A stretch of 54,763 bases of DNA from an uncultured Microcaldota archaeon. GTDB taxonomy: Archaea > Micrarchaeota > Micrarchaeia > Norongarragalinales > CAINOH01. A program made the translations under genes and the position numbers. Shown here one piece after another: positions 34,465-42,140 of the stretch (its first letter is position 1; each line of letters begins with the position of its first letter). The stretch spans positions 1 to 54,763 of the forward strand of contig CAINOH010000003.1 of assembly GCA_903851445.1 (NCBI GenBank). Direction: 5' to 3'. Below the pieces are notes generated by a model, which saw only the letters and a program-made list of their open reading frames with translations, made no database searches and had not been told where the DNA came from.

Positions 34465-34698
34465 TCAGCCTATGGCATCAGTCACGCTGGCGTTCAGGTC
34501 CTGGCTGTTGATTGCCGAAAGCTCGTCAGTGACGTTGTCCATTTGCGCAACGGCATCGTCCGCCTGGCTGACAGCCGCGTTCAACTGCGCATCGCTCACA
34601 CCCGAGTGCGTCGCGTTCTGCGCGCCCAGATAGACGTAGGCTGCGGCAACGATTACGACAACTGCGATTACCCCGATAATAATTTCCTTGTTGTCCAT
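34465..34698 (-). CDS. small membrane-anchored protein
   Basis: A 77-aa protein. The N-terminus MDNKEIIIGVIAVVVIVAAA forms one membrane helix. The remainder is an extracytoplasmic, Ala/Asp/Asn-rich helix (VSDAQLNAAVSQADDAVAQM). It lies 19 nt downstream of the secreted coiled-coil gene at 34718 and is probably co-transcribed. I recognise no family. Confidence 0.6.
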   Translation of the reverse strand: MDNKEIIIGVIAVVVIVAAAYVYLGAQNATHSGVSDAQLNAAVSQADDAVAQMDNVTDELSAINSQDLNASVTDAIG

Positions 34699-34717
34699 AG
34701 GTCATCATCACCTCTCC

Positions 34718-35755
34718 CTATTGCGACGCGGTGGCGTTAGCCACCGGTGTCGGCGTTGGTGTTGCAGTGGCCTCAACAGTTGCCGTTGGCGTCGGTGTTA
34801 TTGTCGGTCTTGGCATTGTAATATCGGTCTCGTCCTCGACATCAAGCCCTTTCGGCTCTTTCCGCTCCTGCATATCCTCGACCGGGTCGGCCCTTACCGC
34901 GCGCCTTACCTGGTTTGCAAGGTGCACAAGCCCGTCGCGCGCGTAGGCAAGGTTCCATTCGGCCTGGCGCAGCGTGATGTTCTGCTGCCTTGCGGCGTCT
35001 ATGCGCTTCTGCACCCTGTTGGATATATTCTCAAGCTTGGTGGTGTTGACCCCATTCTGCGAAAGGTTCGATATTATCACGTTCAGCTTGTCAAGCGCGG
35101 CCTGTGCCTTGACCGTCGCGTTGAGTACGCGCGCCAGTGCTGCTTGCTTGACCACCATCTTCTTGAAGTCAGCCCACTCGCGGTTGGCCTGGTTGATAAG
35201 CATCCTGCGCTCCTGGCTTGAGTTTGCCGACATTATCCGGTCCTTTATGTCCTCAACTGACGCGTTGTAATCAGCGAACATTGCCGGGTTCATTCCGCGC
35301 GTTTCAAACCTGCTCGCAGCATCCACGCGGTTTTCCAGGCTCTTGTTGATAAAGCCGAAGACCGCCATCGCAAGCTTTTGGTGTTGCGTCGAGTTAAGGT
35401 TCTTCAGGAAGCCATTTGCCTGCACGAGGAGCTCCTCGGTCTGGCGGGCGTCTTGGTCGCGGTTCTGGATGCGGTCCAGCCGCTGCCCAATCGTGGCGTT
35501 GATGTCGCTTGTGTTGAGTGCGATGGGCCTTCCTGCCTCGGCAAACCTGTTCCTGATTTCATTTATCACACTATTGGCATTCTGCGGGTTCGCTGTAATC
35601 GGGTGCGCGCCCCTCGTCGCGTTCAGGCCAGGAAACGCCAGCGTGGCATTACTCCTGCCGTGTGGCAGCGGCGTGTTCGACTGCATTGCGGATACTGGCA
35701 TCACGAAAAGCGCCAAAACGAAGAATGCAAAGAGGGCGTACGAGAGCTTAACCAT
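34718..35755 (-). CDS. secreted helical protein with Thr/Pro-rich C-terminal tail
   Basis: A 345-aa protein. It has a signal peptide (SYALFAFFVLALFVMPVSA), a long helical body with repeated Asn/Gln/Ala heptads (about 90-270), and a low-complexity tail PTITPTPTATVEATATPTPT near the end. The tail resembles O-glycosylated spacers. No membrane anchor is visible at the C-terminus. NxS/T sequons are frequent. Function unknown; probably exported and cell-surface associated, with the small membrane protein downstream as a partner. Confidence 0.7.
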   Translation of the reverse strand: MVKLSYALFAFFVLALFVMPVSAMQSNTPLPHGRSNATLAFPGLNATRGAHPITANPQNANSVINEIRNRFAEAGRPIALNTSDINATIGQRLDRIQNRDQDARQTEELLVQANGFLKNLNSTQHQKLAMAVFGFINKSLENRVDAASRFETRGMNPAMFADYNASVEDIKDRIMSANSSQERRMLINQANREWADFKKMVVKQAALARVLNATVKAQAALDKLNVIISNLSQNGVNTTKLENISNRVQKRIDAARQQNITLRQAEWNLAYARDGLVHLANQVRRAVRADPVEDMQERKEPKGLDVEDETDITMPRPTITPTPTATVEATATPTPTPVANATASQ

Positions 35756-35866
35756 TTAATCAACCCCTTCTGGTTTTACCGGATAATTACTATGGATTTG
35801 AAGCTATAAACCTATCGAAAACGCCAGGGAGATTTGAGGCGGTCTTGGGCAAAAGCCCCACAGCCG

Positions 35867-36805
35867 CTACATTGCGCGAAGCGTCCTTATGCGCTCCTCA
35901 ATCGGCGGGTGGGTAGCAAAGAGGCCGTCAAGGCTTGACTTCACCGGGTCGGTAAAGAACAGGTGGGATACCGCCTCGTTGACCTTCATATCGCCCTTGT
36001 TGTTGCCCGAGATTTTCTCAAGCGCGCTTGCAAGGCCCTCGGGGTAGCGTGTGAGCCTCGCTCCGCTTGCGTCTGCGAGGAACTCGCGCTTTTGCGAGAC
36101 CGATGCCTGCACTATGCGCACGATGATTGGCGCGAATATGGCGAGGATTATTCCAATCACGATGAGTATCCCGGCGCCCCCTTTCGAGTCGTTGTCCCTT
36201 CCCCGTGCCCCGCCGTACCACATCGAGCGAGTGAGCAGGTCCGCAAGGATTGCCACAAGCCCCACCATCACCGCCACTATCATCGAGAAGCGGATGTCGT
36301 AGTTTGAGACGTGCGAAAGCTCGTGCGCCGCAACGCCCTCAAGCTCGGTGCGGTTAAGCTTGTCTATTATTGCGGTTGTGAATGCGATTGAGGAGTGCTC
36401 GGGGTCGCGGCCTGTTGCGAAGGCGTTCATCTCCGTGCTTTCGATGATGTAAATCTTCGGCTTGGGTATGCGAGCTGCGATGCACAGGCCCTCGACCACG
36501 TTGTTGATGAACGCGCCCTTCTGCGTGTTCGTGTCAATTGGCTTTGCATTTGTCGCGGCGAGCACAATCCCGTCTCCGTAATAATATGAGGCGAACATGT
36601 AGATGCCGACAAAGACCAAGCCAATGGCAATCGTCACCCCTGCTGACGCGGGGTCCCAGAGCTGGGCAATCGTCCAAATCAGCACGCAAAGGAAAAGCAG
36701 GACCACCGCCGCAAGGGCGTAGGACTTCATCTTGTTCTTTGAAATCTCGGCCTGGAAGCTGGTCCGGAATCCAGGGTCGGGCTCTATGCGCGCAGGTTTT
36801 TGCAT
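35867..36805 (-). CDS. htpX: HtpX-like M48 membrane metalloprotease
   Basis: A 312-aa protease. Two N-terminal membrane helices (about 28-70) are followed by zinc site HELSH in GVAAHELSHVSNYDIRF, two more helices, and the third zinc-ligand region REFLADASGARLTRYPEGLA. HtpX degrades misfolded membrane proteins. It lies 58 bp downstream of lemA on the same strand, a pairing seen across bacteria and archaea. Confidence 0.93.
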   Translation of the reverse strand: MQKPARIEPDPGFRTSFQAEISKNKMKSYALAAVVLLFLCVLIWTIAQLWDPASAGVTIAIGLVFVGIYMFASYYYGDGIVLAATNAKPIDTNTQKGAFINNVVEGLCIAARIPKPKIYIIESTEMNAFATGRDPEHSSIAFTTAIIDKLNRTELEGVAAHELSHVSNYDIRFSMIVAVMVGLVAILADLLTRSMWYGGARGRDNDSKGGAGILIVIGIILAIFAPIIVRIVQASVSQKREFLADASGARLTRYPEGLASALEKISGNNKGDMKVNEAVSHLFFTDPVKSSLDGLFATHPPIEERIRTLRAM

Positions 36806-36863
36806 TTTGGAAAAAACTCCGTTGGTTGAAAATAAAATTAAAGAAAAAGGAACGAAAGACCGT

Positions 36864-37430
36864 TCAGTCCTTCAAAAGATTGGCAACGTCGGGCGCCTTC
36901 TGTGCCGCCTTGTCCGCCTCGAAGTACGGCCACTTGTCCGCCTCGAACCCGAAGATTGGCGCGAAGAACGAGCCGGGGACCATGGTTGTCATGTTGATGT
37001 ACTGCTGCACAGTGTACTGGTAGGTCTGGCGGCCGTACTTTATCTTGTCCTCGATTCCGCTTATCTGCTCCATCACGACCTGCATGTTCTGGTTGGACTT
37101 CATCTCAGGGTAAGCCTCCGCGCGGGCGTACAGGTTCCCAAGGAGAGCGCCGACCTTTTGGTTGGCCTTGATCTTTCCCGCCATCCCGATTGCCTTGAGC
37201 GCCTCCTCGCGCGCCCTGGATATTCCGATGAAGAGGTCCTTTTCCTGCTTCATCACGCGCTTTGCTACCTCGATGAGGTTGGGGATGGTGTCAAGCCTCT
37301 GCTGGAGCAAAGGCTCGATGAGCTTCCAGTCAGCCTGTGCCTGGTTGTTCAGGCCCATGAGCGAGTTGTAGTAATATACGACAAGCAGTACGAAAAGTAC
37401 GATTATTCCAATGACAATCCATTCAATCAT
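36864..37430 (-). CDS. lemA: LemA-family membrane protein
   Basis: A 188-aa protein. One N-terminal membrane helix (IEWIVIGIIVLFVLLVVYYY) is followed by the helical-bundle motif YNSLMGLNNQAQADWKLIEP and QQRLDTIPNLIEVAKRVMKQ. The N-terminus is predicted outside. LemA function is not settled, but the gene is commonly linked to htpX, as here. Its own TATA is not obvious; the intergenic region towards 37575 contains T-rich stretches. Confidence 0.93.
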   Translation of the reverse strand: MIEWIVIGIIVLFVLLVVYYYNSLMGLNNQAQADWKLIEPLLQQRLDTIPNLIEVAKRVMKQEKDLFIGISRAREEALKAIGMAGKIKANQKVGALLGNLYARAEAYPEMKSNQNMQVVMEQISGIEDKIKYGRQTYQYTVQQYINMTTMVPGSFFAPIFGFEADKWPYFEADKAAQKAPDVANLLKD

Positions 37431-37574
37431 TTGAATCCCCCCTGTTCCGGGCGTTGTTTTTTCCCAATACCTTCTTTTGTTTTTCCCGAATTTAAAACGG
37501 TGCTTTAGCTTTTTTCTCTCTCTGACGACCGGTTAAAAAAACTAGCCCGACCAAAAACGTTTGGTGTTTAGGAA

Positions 37575-38093
37575 ATGGCTGCGTCGAAGGCACTTGAAGC
37601 GAAGAAACAGCCCGTATTTACTCGAAGCGGGCTCTTGTGCATAGAGAACAATCACATGGTCGAACAGATGACTCCTAAAGGTAATGTCATTTTGAAAGAA
37701 TTCTGCAAACATTACCCCCACGAAGTCATTTTGGAAGGCGTAGATGAAAAAGGCGCCAAGATCATTTACTCAAAGGCAATCTCGCAGTTCACCGGGGAGG
37801 AGCTTGCCAAAAACTTCCCACAGTCGATTACAGTCGGCCGCGAGGCAACTTATTTTATTCCCAAGGGCAAGTTTGCCACTGCGAAAGGAACGGCATTTGC
37901 GCTTCCCCGCAGTATTATTGCAACAATTCGTCAGGAACTCTCCTCAAAGGACCTGCACAACCGTGTCTACCACAACAGGACGTACCCGGGTTGCATGATT
38001 GGTGCGTGGAAACTTGCACAAGATAACGAAGATGTAACTGCGGGATATGCCGCTAAAAAGGCGCAAGCCAAAAAGGCGATTGAAGGAAAATAA
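37575..38093 (+). CDS. hypothetical protein, basic
   Basis: A 172-aa basic protein that I do not recognise, with no membrane segment. Mid motifs are VILEGVDEKGAKIIYSKAIS, YFIPKGKFATAKGTAFALPR and RVYHNRTYPGCM. The C-terminus is Lys/Ala-rich (AAKKAQAKKAIEGK). TTTAGGAA lies just before the ATG, and a T/A-rich promoter-like stretch GGTTAAAAAAAC lies about 40 nt upstream. It precedes the aromatic leader region by 69 bp, but a separate TATA box makes shared transcription unlikely. Confidence 0.6.
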   Translation: MAASKALEAKKQPVFTRSGLLCIENNHMVEQMTPKGNVILKEFCKHYPHEVILEGVDEKGAKIIYSKAISQFTGEELAKNFPQSITVGREATYFIPKGKFATAKGTAFALPRSIIATIRQELSSKDLHNRVYHNRTYPGCMIGAWKLAQDNEDVTAGYAAKKAQAKKAIEGK

Positions 38094-38126
38094 TACCTTG
38101 TCATATCGCCGCGTCATCAATCATTA

Positions 38127-38137
38127 AAATTATAAAC
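38127..38137 (+). promoter_or_regulatory. promoter (TATA box) of the aromatic leader transcript
   Basis: AAATTATAAAC is centred about 30 nt before the ATG of the leader peptide (38163). Transcription would start near 38157-38162, so the leader peptide would be translated from the extreme 5' end while DAHP synthase has an untranslated region of roughly 255 nt. Confidence 0.6.
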
Positions 38138-38162
38138 CGCCGTTCCCATTCTAATTGTCCTT

Positions 38163-38243
38163 ATGGCCAGCGAACCTTGCTCTGCCGCGGTTACCGCTCA
38201 GAACAGCTGGCGCTTTGGATATTTCTATTTCTACTTTGCCTAA
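38163..38243 (+). CDS. aromatic-rich leader peptide upstream of DAHP synthase
   Basis: A 26-codon ORF ending TAA at 38241-38243. From codon 16 it reads WRFGYFYFYFA: eight of the last eleven residues are Trp, Phe or Tyr (one Trp, four Phe, three Tyr), the three end products of the pathway encoded just downstream. The peptide starts MASEPCSAAV. A TATA box sits about 30 nt upstream, so the ATG would be within a few nt of the mRNA end. Alternative RNA hairpins and a U-tract follow before the DAHP synthase Shine-Dalgarno. This is the layout of bacterial Phe/Trp leader peptides. I see no longer frame or homologous domain that would explain it otherwise. Confidence 0.82.
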   Translation: MASEPCSAAVTAQNSWRFGYFYFYFA

Positions 38244-38246
38244 GGC

Positions 38247-38380
38247 GGAAAGTTCACCCGGACTTTCCTGCTTTTCGCGGTTTGGGTCGGCAACTCAAAA
38301 CGCGTCCGGGATTCTTCCAAGACTAACCTAGGCTTTATCGCTTTCGTCCTGTCCTGGAGCCAGTTTCCTTCGGGTTTTTT
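38247..38380 (+). promoter_or_regulatory. putative attenuator between leader peptide and DAHP synthase
   Basis: Hairpin A (38247-38268) has 7-bp arms GGAAAGT/ACTTTCC and starts 3 nt after the leader stop codon. Hairpin B (38276-38304) pairs CGCGGTTTGGGT with ACTCAAAACGCG, with one mismatch and one G-U. An alternative stem pairs CCCGGAC (38257-38263), which lies in the loop and 3' arm of A, with GTCCGGG (38304-38310), and excludes A. A run of six T (38375-38380) follows. A ribosome stalled on the aromatic codons would cover or approach the 5' arm of A and shift the choice. Pairings were found by eye only. Confidence 0.5.
38375..38380 (+). terminator. U-tract, candidate conditional terminator before DAHP synthase
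   Basis: TTTTTT after CGGG, 35 nt before the DAHP synthase ATG. Archaeal RNA polymerase can terminate at U-rich tracts with little or no hairpin, so this is where a leader transcript could end. No strong hairpin directly abuts it. Confidence 0.35.
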
Positions 38381-38415
38381 CCCTACCAGAAAATCGAGAA
38401 AAAGAGGTAAGGAAA

Positions 38416-39432
38416 ATGTTGGTTACAATGAAAAACGGCGCGCGTACCGAACAGGTGATGCGTGTCAGGGATTGCGCCGAACGCTCCGGCCTGCGCACAA
38501 AGGAAATCCATTCTGCAGCAGGCTCGCTTGTAATCGGTCTTGTAGGCGACGACTCACTGTGCCCCATGGGGCTTGAGGCCCTTGAGGGTGTGGAGTCGGT
38601 TGAGAAGGAAAAGCACCCGTTCAAGCTCGCGTCCAGGCAGTACCAGAACCACGACACAATAGTGCGCGTCGGAGACGAAGTCTCAATAGGCGGCCAAAAA
38701 ATAGTTGTGATTGCCGGGCCTTGCGGGATTGAAAGCGAGGACCAGCTTCTGGACGCGGCAATTGCGGCAAAGGACGCCGGCGCGAAAATCCTGCGAGCCG
38801 GGCTGTTCAAGCCGCGCACCTCGCCGTACGGCTTCCAGGGAATCGGGCTTGCGGGCCTTGGCATCCTTGAGAAGGTGCGCGACGAGACAGGAATGCTCTT
38901 GGAGACCGAGGTGCTGCACACCGACCAGGTAAAGCTGGTCGAGCCTTTCGTTGACATGATTCGCATCGGGATGCGCAACATGCAGAACTTCGACCTTTTG
39001 CGTGCTGCGGGAAGGAGTGAAAAGCCGGTCATACTCAAGCGCGGGTGCTCGGCGACCCTGACGGAGTTCCTGCTTGCTGCGGAGTACATACTCAACGAGG
39101 GCAACCCCAATGTCGTGCTTTGCGAGCGCGGGATACGCACGTTCATGACCGAGACGCGCAACACGCTTGACCTGAACAGCGTGCCGCTCCTAAAGTCGAT
39201 GACGCACCTTCCAGTGATAGTGGACCCATCGCACGGGACTGGCGTGTACTCGCTTGTCACTCCGATGTCGCGTGCAGCAATCGCGGCTGGCGCTGATGGC
39301 CTGCTTGTCGAGATGCACCCGCACTCGGAGACCGCGCTTTCGGACAAGGCGCAGCAGCTGACCCCTGCTGATTTCCGCACGCTGATGGCACAAGTGTCGG
39401 CAGTTGCAGGCGCAGTTGGACGCTCGATGTGA
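38416..39432 (+). CDS. aroF: 3-deoxy-7-phosphoheptulonate synthase (DAHP synthase, AroA-I-beta type)
   Basis: A 338-aa enzyme. The N-terminal ferredoxin-like regulatory domain spans about 1-70. The KDO8P/DAHP barrel follows, with VVIAGPCGIESEDQL, RAGLFKPRTSPYGFQG and VDPSHGTGVYSL. It condenses PEP and erythrose 4-phosphate in the first shikimate step. The N-terminal domain is the site of aromatic feedback inhibition in this subclass. Unlike many neighbours it has a long 5' leader and a strong ribosome-binding site (AGAGGTAAGGA) just before the ATG, consistent with the leader-peptide control upstream. aroB follows directly. Confidence 0.95.
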   Translation: MLVTMKNGARTEQVMRVRDCAERSGLRTKEIHSAAGSLVIGLVGDDSLCPMGLEALEGVESVEKEKHPFKLASRQYQNHDTIVRVGDEVSIGGQKIVVIAGPCGIESEDQLLDAAIAAKDAGAKILRAGLFKPRTSPYGFQGIGLAGLGILEKVRDETGMLLETEVLHTDQVKLVEPFVDMIRIGMRNMQNFDLLRAAGRSEKPVILKRGCSATLTEFLLAAEYILNEGNPNVVLCERGIRTFMTETRNTLDLNSVPLLKSMTHLPVIVDPSHGTGVYSLVTPMSRAAIAAGADGLLVEMHPHSETALSDKAQQLTPADFRTLMAQVSAVAGAVGRSM

Positions 39433-39440
39433 AAAGGAGG
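39433..39440 (+). promoter_or_regulatory. ribosome-binding site that sets the aroB start
   Basis: AAAGGAGG directly follows the DAHP synthase stop and lies 11 nt before TTG at 39452. It supports this TTG as the aroB start over the longer frame that runs back into the upstream gene. Confidence 0.6.
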
Positions 39441-39451
39441 ATTGTGTTGCG

Positions 39452-40543
39452 TTGCCCAAGCTTTTCGTGCAGACAAAAACCGAGCCGCACCTGTCGACAA
39501 TATGCGTCGGCGCTTCGGTGGAGGATGCGGCAGCGGTTTGCAAGGAGAACGGCTACTCCAAGGTCGGTGTGGTCTTTTCCAAAAATACCGAAGGGATTGC
39601 AGGACGGGCAATCGCCGCCTTGCGAAAGGCAAACGTCCTGTCTGAAAAAATCTGCATTGACGATTGCGAGAAAAGCAAGGGCGTGGAAAACGCAACCAGC
39701 CTCCTTTTGAAGATGAAACTGGCCGGGTTAGACCGCCATTCGGCCGTAGTTGCAGTTGGCGGCGGGGTGCTCGGTGACGTGTCGGCATATGCGGCGTCAA
39801 CGTATATGCGCGGAATCCCGATAGTGCAGGTGCCGACAACGCTGCTTGCGATGGTGGACAGCTCGGTTGGCGGAAAGACCGGCGTCAACTTGGACGGGAA
39901 GAACATGGTCGGCACTTTTCACCCGGCTGACGCGGTCATAATAGATTTTTCCACGCTCGAGTCGCTTCCTGCAGACGAGTATCGCCAGGGGATTGCTGAA
40001 ATCGCCAAGGCAGCCTGCATAGGCGACGAAAAATTGTTCTCGCTTTTGGAGTCGGACGCGCAAAAAATCGTCAAGCGCGACCCGCAAACACTTTGCGCCG
40101 CAGTTGAGGCAGCGCTCAAGGTCAAGGCCAAGATAGTCGAGAGGGACCCGAAGGAATCGGTTTTGAACCCGTCGGAAAGCTCGCGGATGCTCCTCAATTT
40201 CGGCCACTCGTTTGCACACGCAATAGAGTCCGAGTCCGGCTACTCGGTCCGCCATGGCGATGCGGTCGCGATGGGCATGGTTGCTGCAGCGAACGCATCA
40301 AGCAAGGTTTCAGGGCTTGCAAAAAGCGATGTCGAAAGGGTAAAGAAACTGCTTTTGTCATTGGGGCTTCCTACTGCGGTTTCGCAAAACCCCGAAAAAC
40401 TCCTCCTACGCATGAAGTCGGACAAGAAGAATCGCGCAGGGGAAATTACCCTGGTCCTGCTCAAGTCAATCGGCCGGCCGCAGATTATGCGCAATGTTCC
40501 CGACTCAATCGTGCTTGATGCGCTAAAGGCCGCGTCCCCCTGA
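39452..40543 (+). CDS. aroB: 3-dehydroquinate synthase
   Basis: About 363 aa. It converts DAHP to 3-dehydroquinate using NAD and a divalent metal. Motifs are AVGGGVLGDVSAYAAS (NAD site), VPTTLLAMVDSSVGGKTGVN, and metal ligands in GIAEIAKAA, LNFGHSFAHAIE and VRHGDAVAMGM. This is the classical bacterial-type AroB and not the alternative archaeal DHQ synthase II route. The start is TTG at 39452 behind AAAGGAGG. It forms an operon with DAHP synthase, so both would fall under the aromatic leader. Confidence 0.94.
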   Translation: MPKLFVQTKTEPHLSTICVGASVEDAAAVCKENGYSKVGVVFSKNTEGIAGRAIAALRKANVLSEKICIDDCEKSKGVENATSLLLKMKLAGLDRHSAVVAVGGGVLGDVSAYAASTYMRGIPIVQVPTTLLAMVDSSVGGKTGVNLDGKNMVGTFHPADAVIIDFSTLESLPADEYRQGIAEIAKAACIGDEKLFSLLESDAQKIVKRDPQTLCAAVEAALKVKAKIVERDPKESVLNPSESSRMLLNFGHSFAHAIESESGYSVRHGDAVAMGMVAAANASSKVSGLAKSDVERVKKLLLSLGLPTAVSQNPEKLLLRMKSDKKNRAGEITLVLLKSIGRPQIMRNVPDSIVLDALKAASP

Positions 40544-40611
40544 TTTTACAACCGTTTTTTCCTGCAGGCCTCCAAAATTCTGGCAGTATTATATTAGCAA
40601 TCAGCGCAATG

Positions 40612-40619
40612 CTTATATC
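40612..40619 (+). promoter_or_regulatory. TATA box of the CorA-like gene
   Basis: CTTATATC is centred about 27 nt before the ATG at 40643, predicting a leaderless mRNA and a promoter independent of the aro operon. Confidence 0.5.
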
Positions 40620-40642
40620 AAAAGCAAGGCACGTTGAGTCCT

Positions 40643-41758
40643 ATGGCAAAGCGGCGCGAAAAAGAAAAGGTACAGGCTCCCCAGCCAAAGCAGGGCGGTG
40701 CCGAGGCGCGCGAAATCTATGAGCAGACCTCGTTCTGCAGCGCATTGTACCCTACTGGCGAGCGTTACCGCCACGGCGGGGACACGCCTTCGGCTTTCCT
40801 TCCGATAATCAACAAGGCAAGCGTGGCCTGGATAGACCACTGCACCGAGCACTTTGACAAGGAGGCTTTCGAGGTTGCGACCTCACTTGGGTTTTCGCCC
40901 TCGCTTCTGAATTCGCTCCTCAACGAGTCCATGTCCGGGTACGAGGACTTCGACGACGAACTCGGCCTTCTCCTCCCGGCGGTCCTTGTCGAGGGCTTCG
41001 ACGTAGTGACTTCCCCGCTCCTAATACTCATCCGCAAGAACTTCATGATTACCATCCACGGCGCCGGGGTGCGCAGGTTCGTGCGGCTGCGCCGCTATTC
41101 CGACTCGTTCATGCGCAAAATCCCGGTAAAGGCAAAGCAGAACGACAAGATAACCCTCCTTCTTGTGCGGCTCATCGACGAGAACAACGACCGCAACTTC
41201 GACCACCTCCGCGAGATTGAGACGCACGGCGACCACCTGAGCCGGATACTCTCCGACACCAACACGCCCCGCCACGTCCTCGGCCCGGAAATCTACAACA
41301 TGAAGCACGCGCTCATATCCTACCTGAACGCGCTCTGGTCAACTCTTGAGGTCATCAACAACCTGCGCTACGGCGACGCCGAGCTTTTGACCGACGATTC
41401 CAAGATTCTTCGCAGGATTGGCGGCCTTGCGTCGGACGTCAACGGCCAAATCGGGCTTGCGGAGCACCTGTCCGAAGTGCTCGCGTCCGGCCTTGAGGTC
41501 CTGCAGAGCATCTACAACAACCAGCTCCAGATACTCAACAACAAACTGGCGATGCTTGCCACTTACCTTGCAGTCATCGGCACTGCGGTTCTTGTGCCGA
41601 ACACCCTTGCGACAATACTGTCCAATCCCGCGTTCAACATGACTCCCAAGGACCTGTGGTGGTTTTTGGCGGTCCTGATAGTCTCGACCCTGGCGTCAGT
41701 TTATGTCGTCTACTGGTGGATACAGAAGAGCAACCTCCTTCCGAAGAGCCCGGAGTGA
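40643..41758 (+). CDS. CorA-like divalent cation transporter with altered signature
   Basis: A 371-aa protein. The long N-terminal cytosolic domain has the CorA helix pattern (LRRYSDSFMRKIPVKA, then HALISYLNALWSTLEVINNL). The stalk region IYNNQLQILNNKLAMLATYL leads to two C-terminal membrane helices (about 310-330 and 345-365). Canonical CorA has GMN at the end of the first helix; here the matching place reads LVPNTLATI, so GMN is replaced by VPN. It may select a different ion or act as an efflux/ZntB-like channel. The ATG at 40643 fits a leaderless TATA. Confidence 0.82.
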   Translation: MAKRREKEKVQAPQPKQGGAEAREIYEQTSFCSALYPTGERYRHGGDTPSAFLPIINKASVAWIDHCTEHFDKEAFEVATSLGFSPSLLNSLLNESMSGYEDFDDELGLLLPAVLVEGFDVVTSPLLILIRKNFMITIHGAGVRRFVRLRRYSDSFMRKIPVKAKQNDKITLLLVRLIDENNDRNFDHLREIETHGDHLSRILSDTNTPRHVLGPEIYNMKHALISYLNALWSTLEVINNLRYGDAELLTDDSKILRRIGGLASDVNGQIGLAEHLSEVLASGLEVLQSIYNNQLQILNNKLAMLATYLAVIGTAVLVPNTLATILSNPAFNMTPKDLWWFLAVLIVSTLASVYVVYWWIQKSNLLPKSPE

Positions 41759-41782
41759 AAATTTTCCCAAAGGTGAGCGCAA

Positions 41783-42061
41783 ATGGTAAAACACGTCTTT
41801 TCAGCAGAGCAGGCAAAGTCAGTTGGCGAAAAAATCGGCATCAACTGGTCGGGCAGCCCCTTTGACGTCGAGCAGTTCCGGATGGGAATGGACGTGGAGC
41901 TCGAGCACGGGAAGGTGGACAGCCAGACCAACGTGACAGACGACGACCCGGTCGTGACCGGCAAGATTTCGCTTGCGCACCTGAAGGAATTCCCCGACTA
42001 CTACACGCGGCTTTACAGGATGGAAAAGGAAGCCGACGCGTTCTGGGGAAAGGAAGACTGA
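41783..42061 (+). CDS. DUF5661 family small protein
   Basis: A 92-aa protein with the family core FDVEQFRMGMDVELEHGKVD, then NVTDDDPVVTGKISLAHLKE and FPDYYTRLYRMEKEADAFWG. Function unknown. Family members are small soluble proteins found in diverse archaea, bacteria and viruses. It starts 24 nt after the CorA-like gene and may share its mRNA. Confidence 0.82.
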   Translation: MVKHVFSAEQAKSVGEKIGINWSGSPFDVEQFRMGMDVELEHGKVDSQTNVTDDDPVVTGKISLAHLKEFPDYYTRLYRMEKEADAFWGKED

Positions 42062-42140
42062 GGTTTTCCTTCCTGGTTTTATTTTTTTGTTTTCCGCAGT
42101 CCCAATCCTTTTATTCGCTTTTTCCTTTCTTTCTTACAAG

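Noticed and set aside
38163-38416. T-box or known riboswitch upstream of DAHP synthase
   Set aside because: No T-box sequence, specifier loop or known aptamer core is recognisable; the translated aromatic ORF explains the region better.
38328-39839. 503-codon minus-strand ORF opposite DAHP synthase and aroB
   Set aside because: It lies antisense to two well-conserved enzymes, has no recognisable domain and a Ser/Arg/Pro-rich composition typical of shadow frames in GC-rich DNA.
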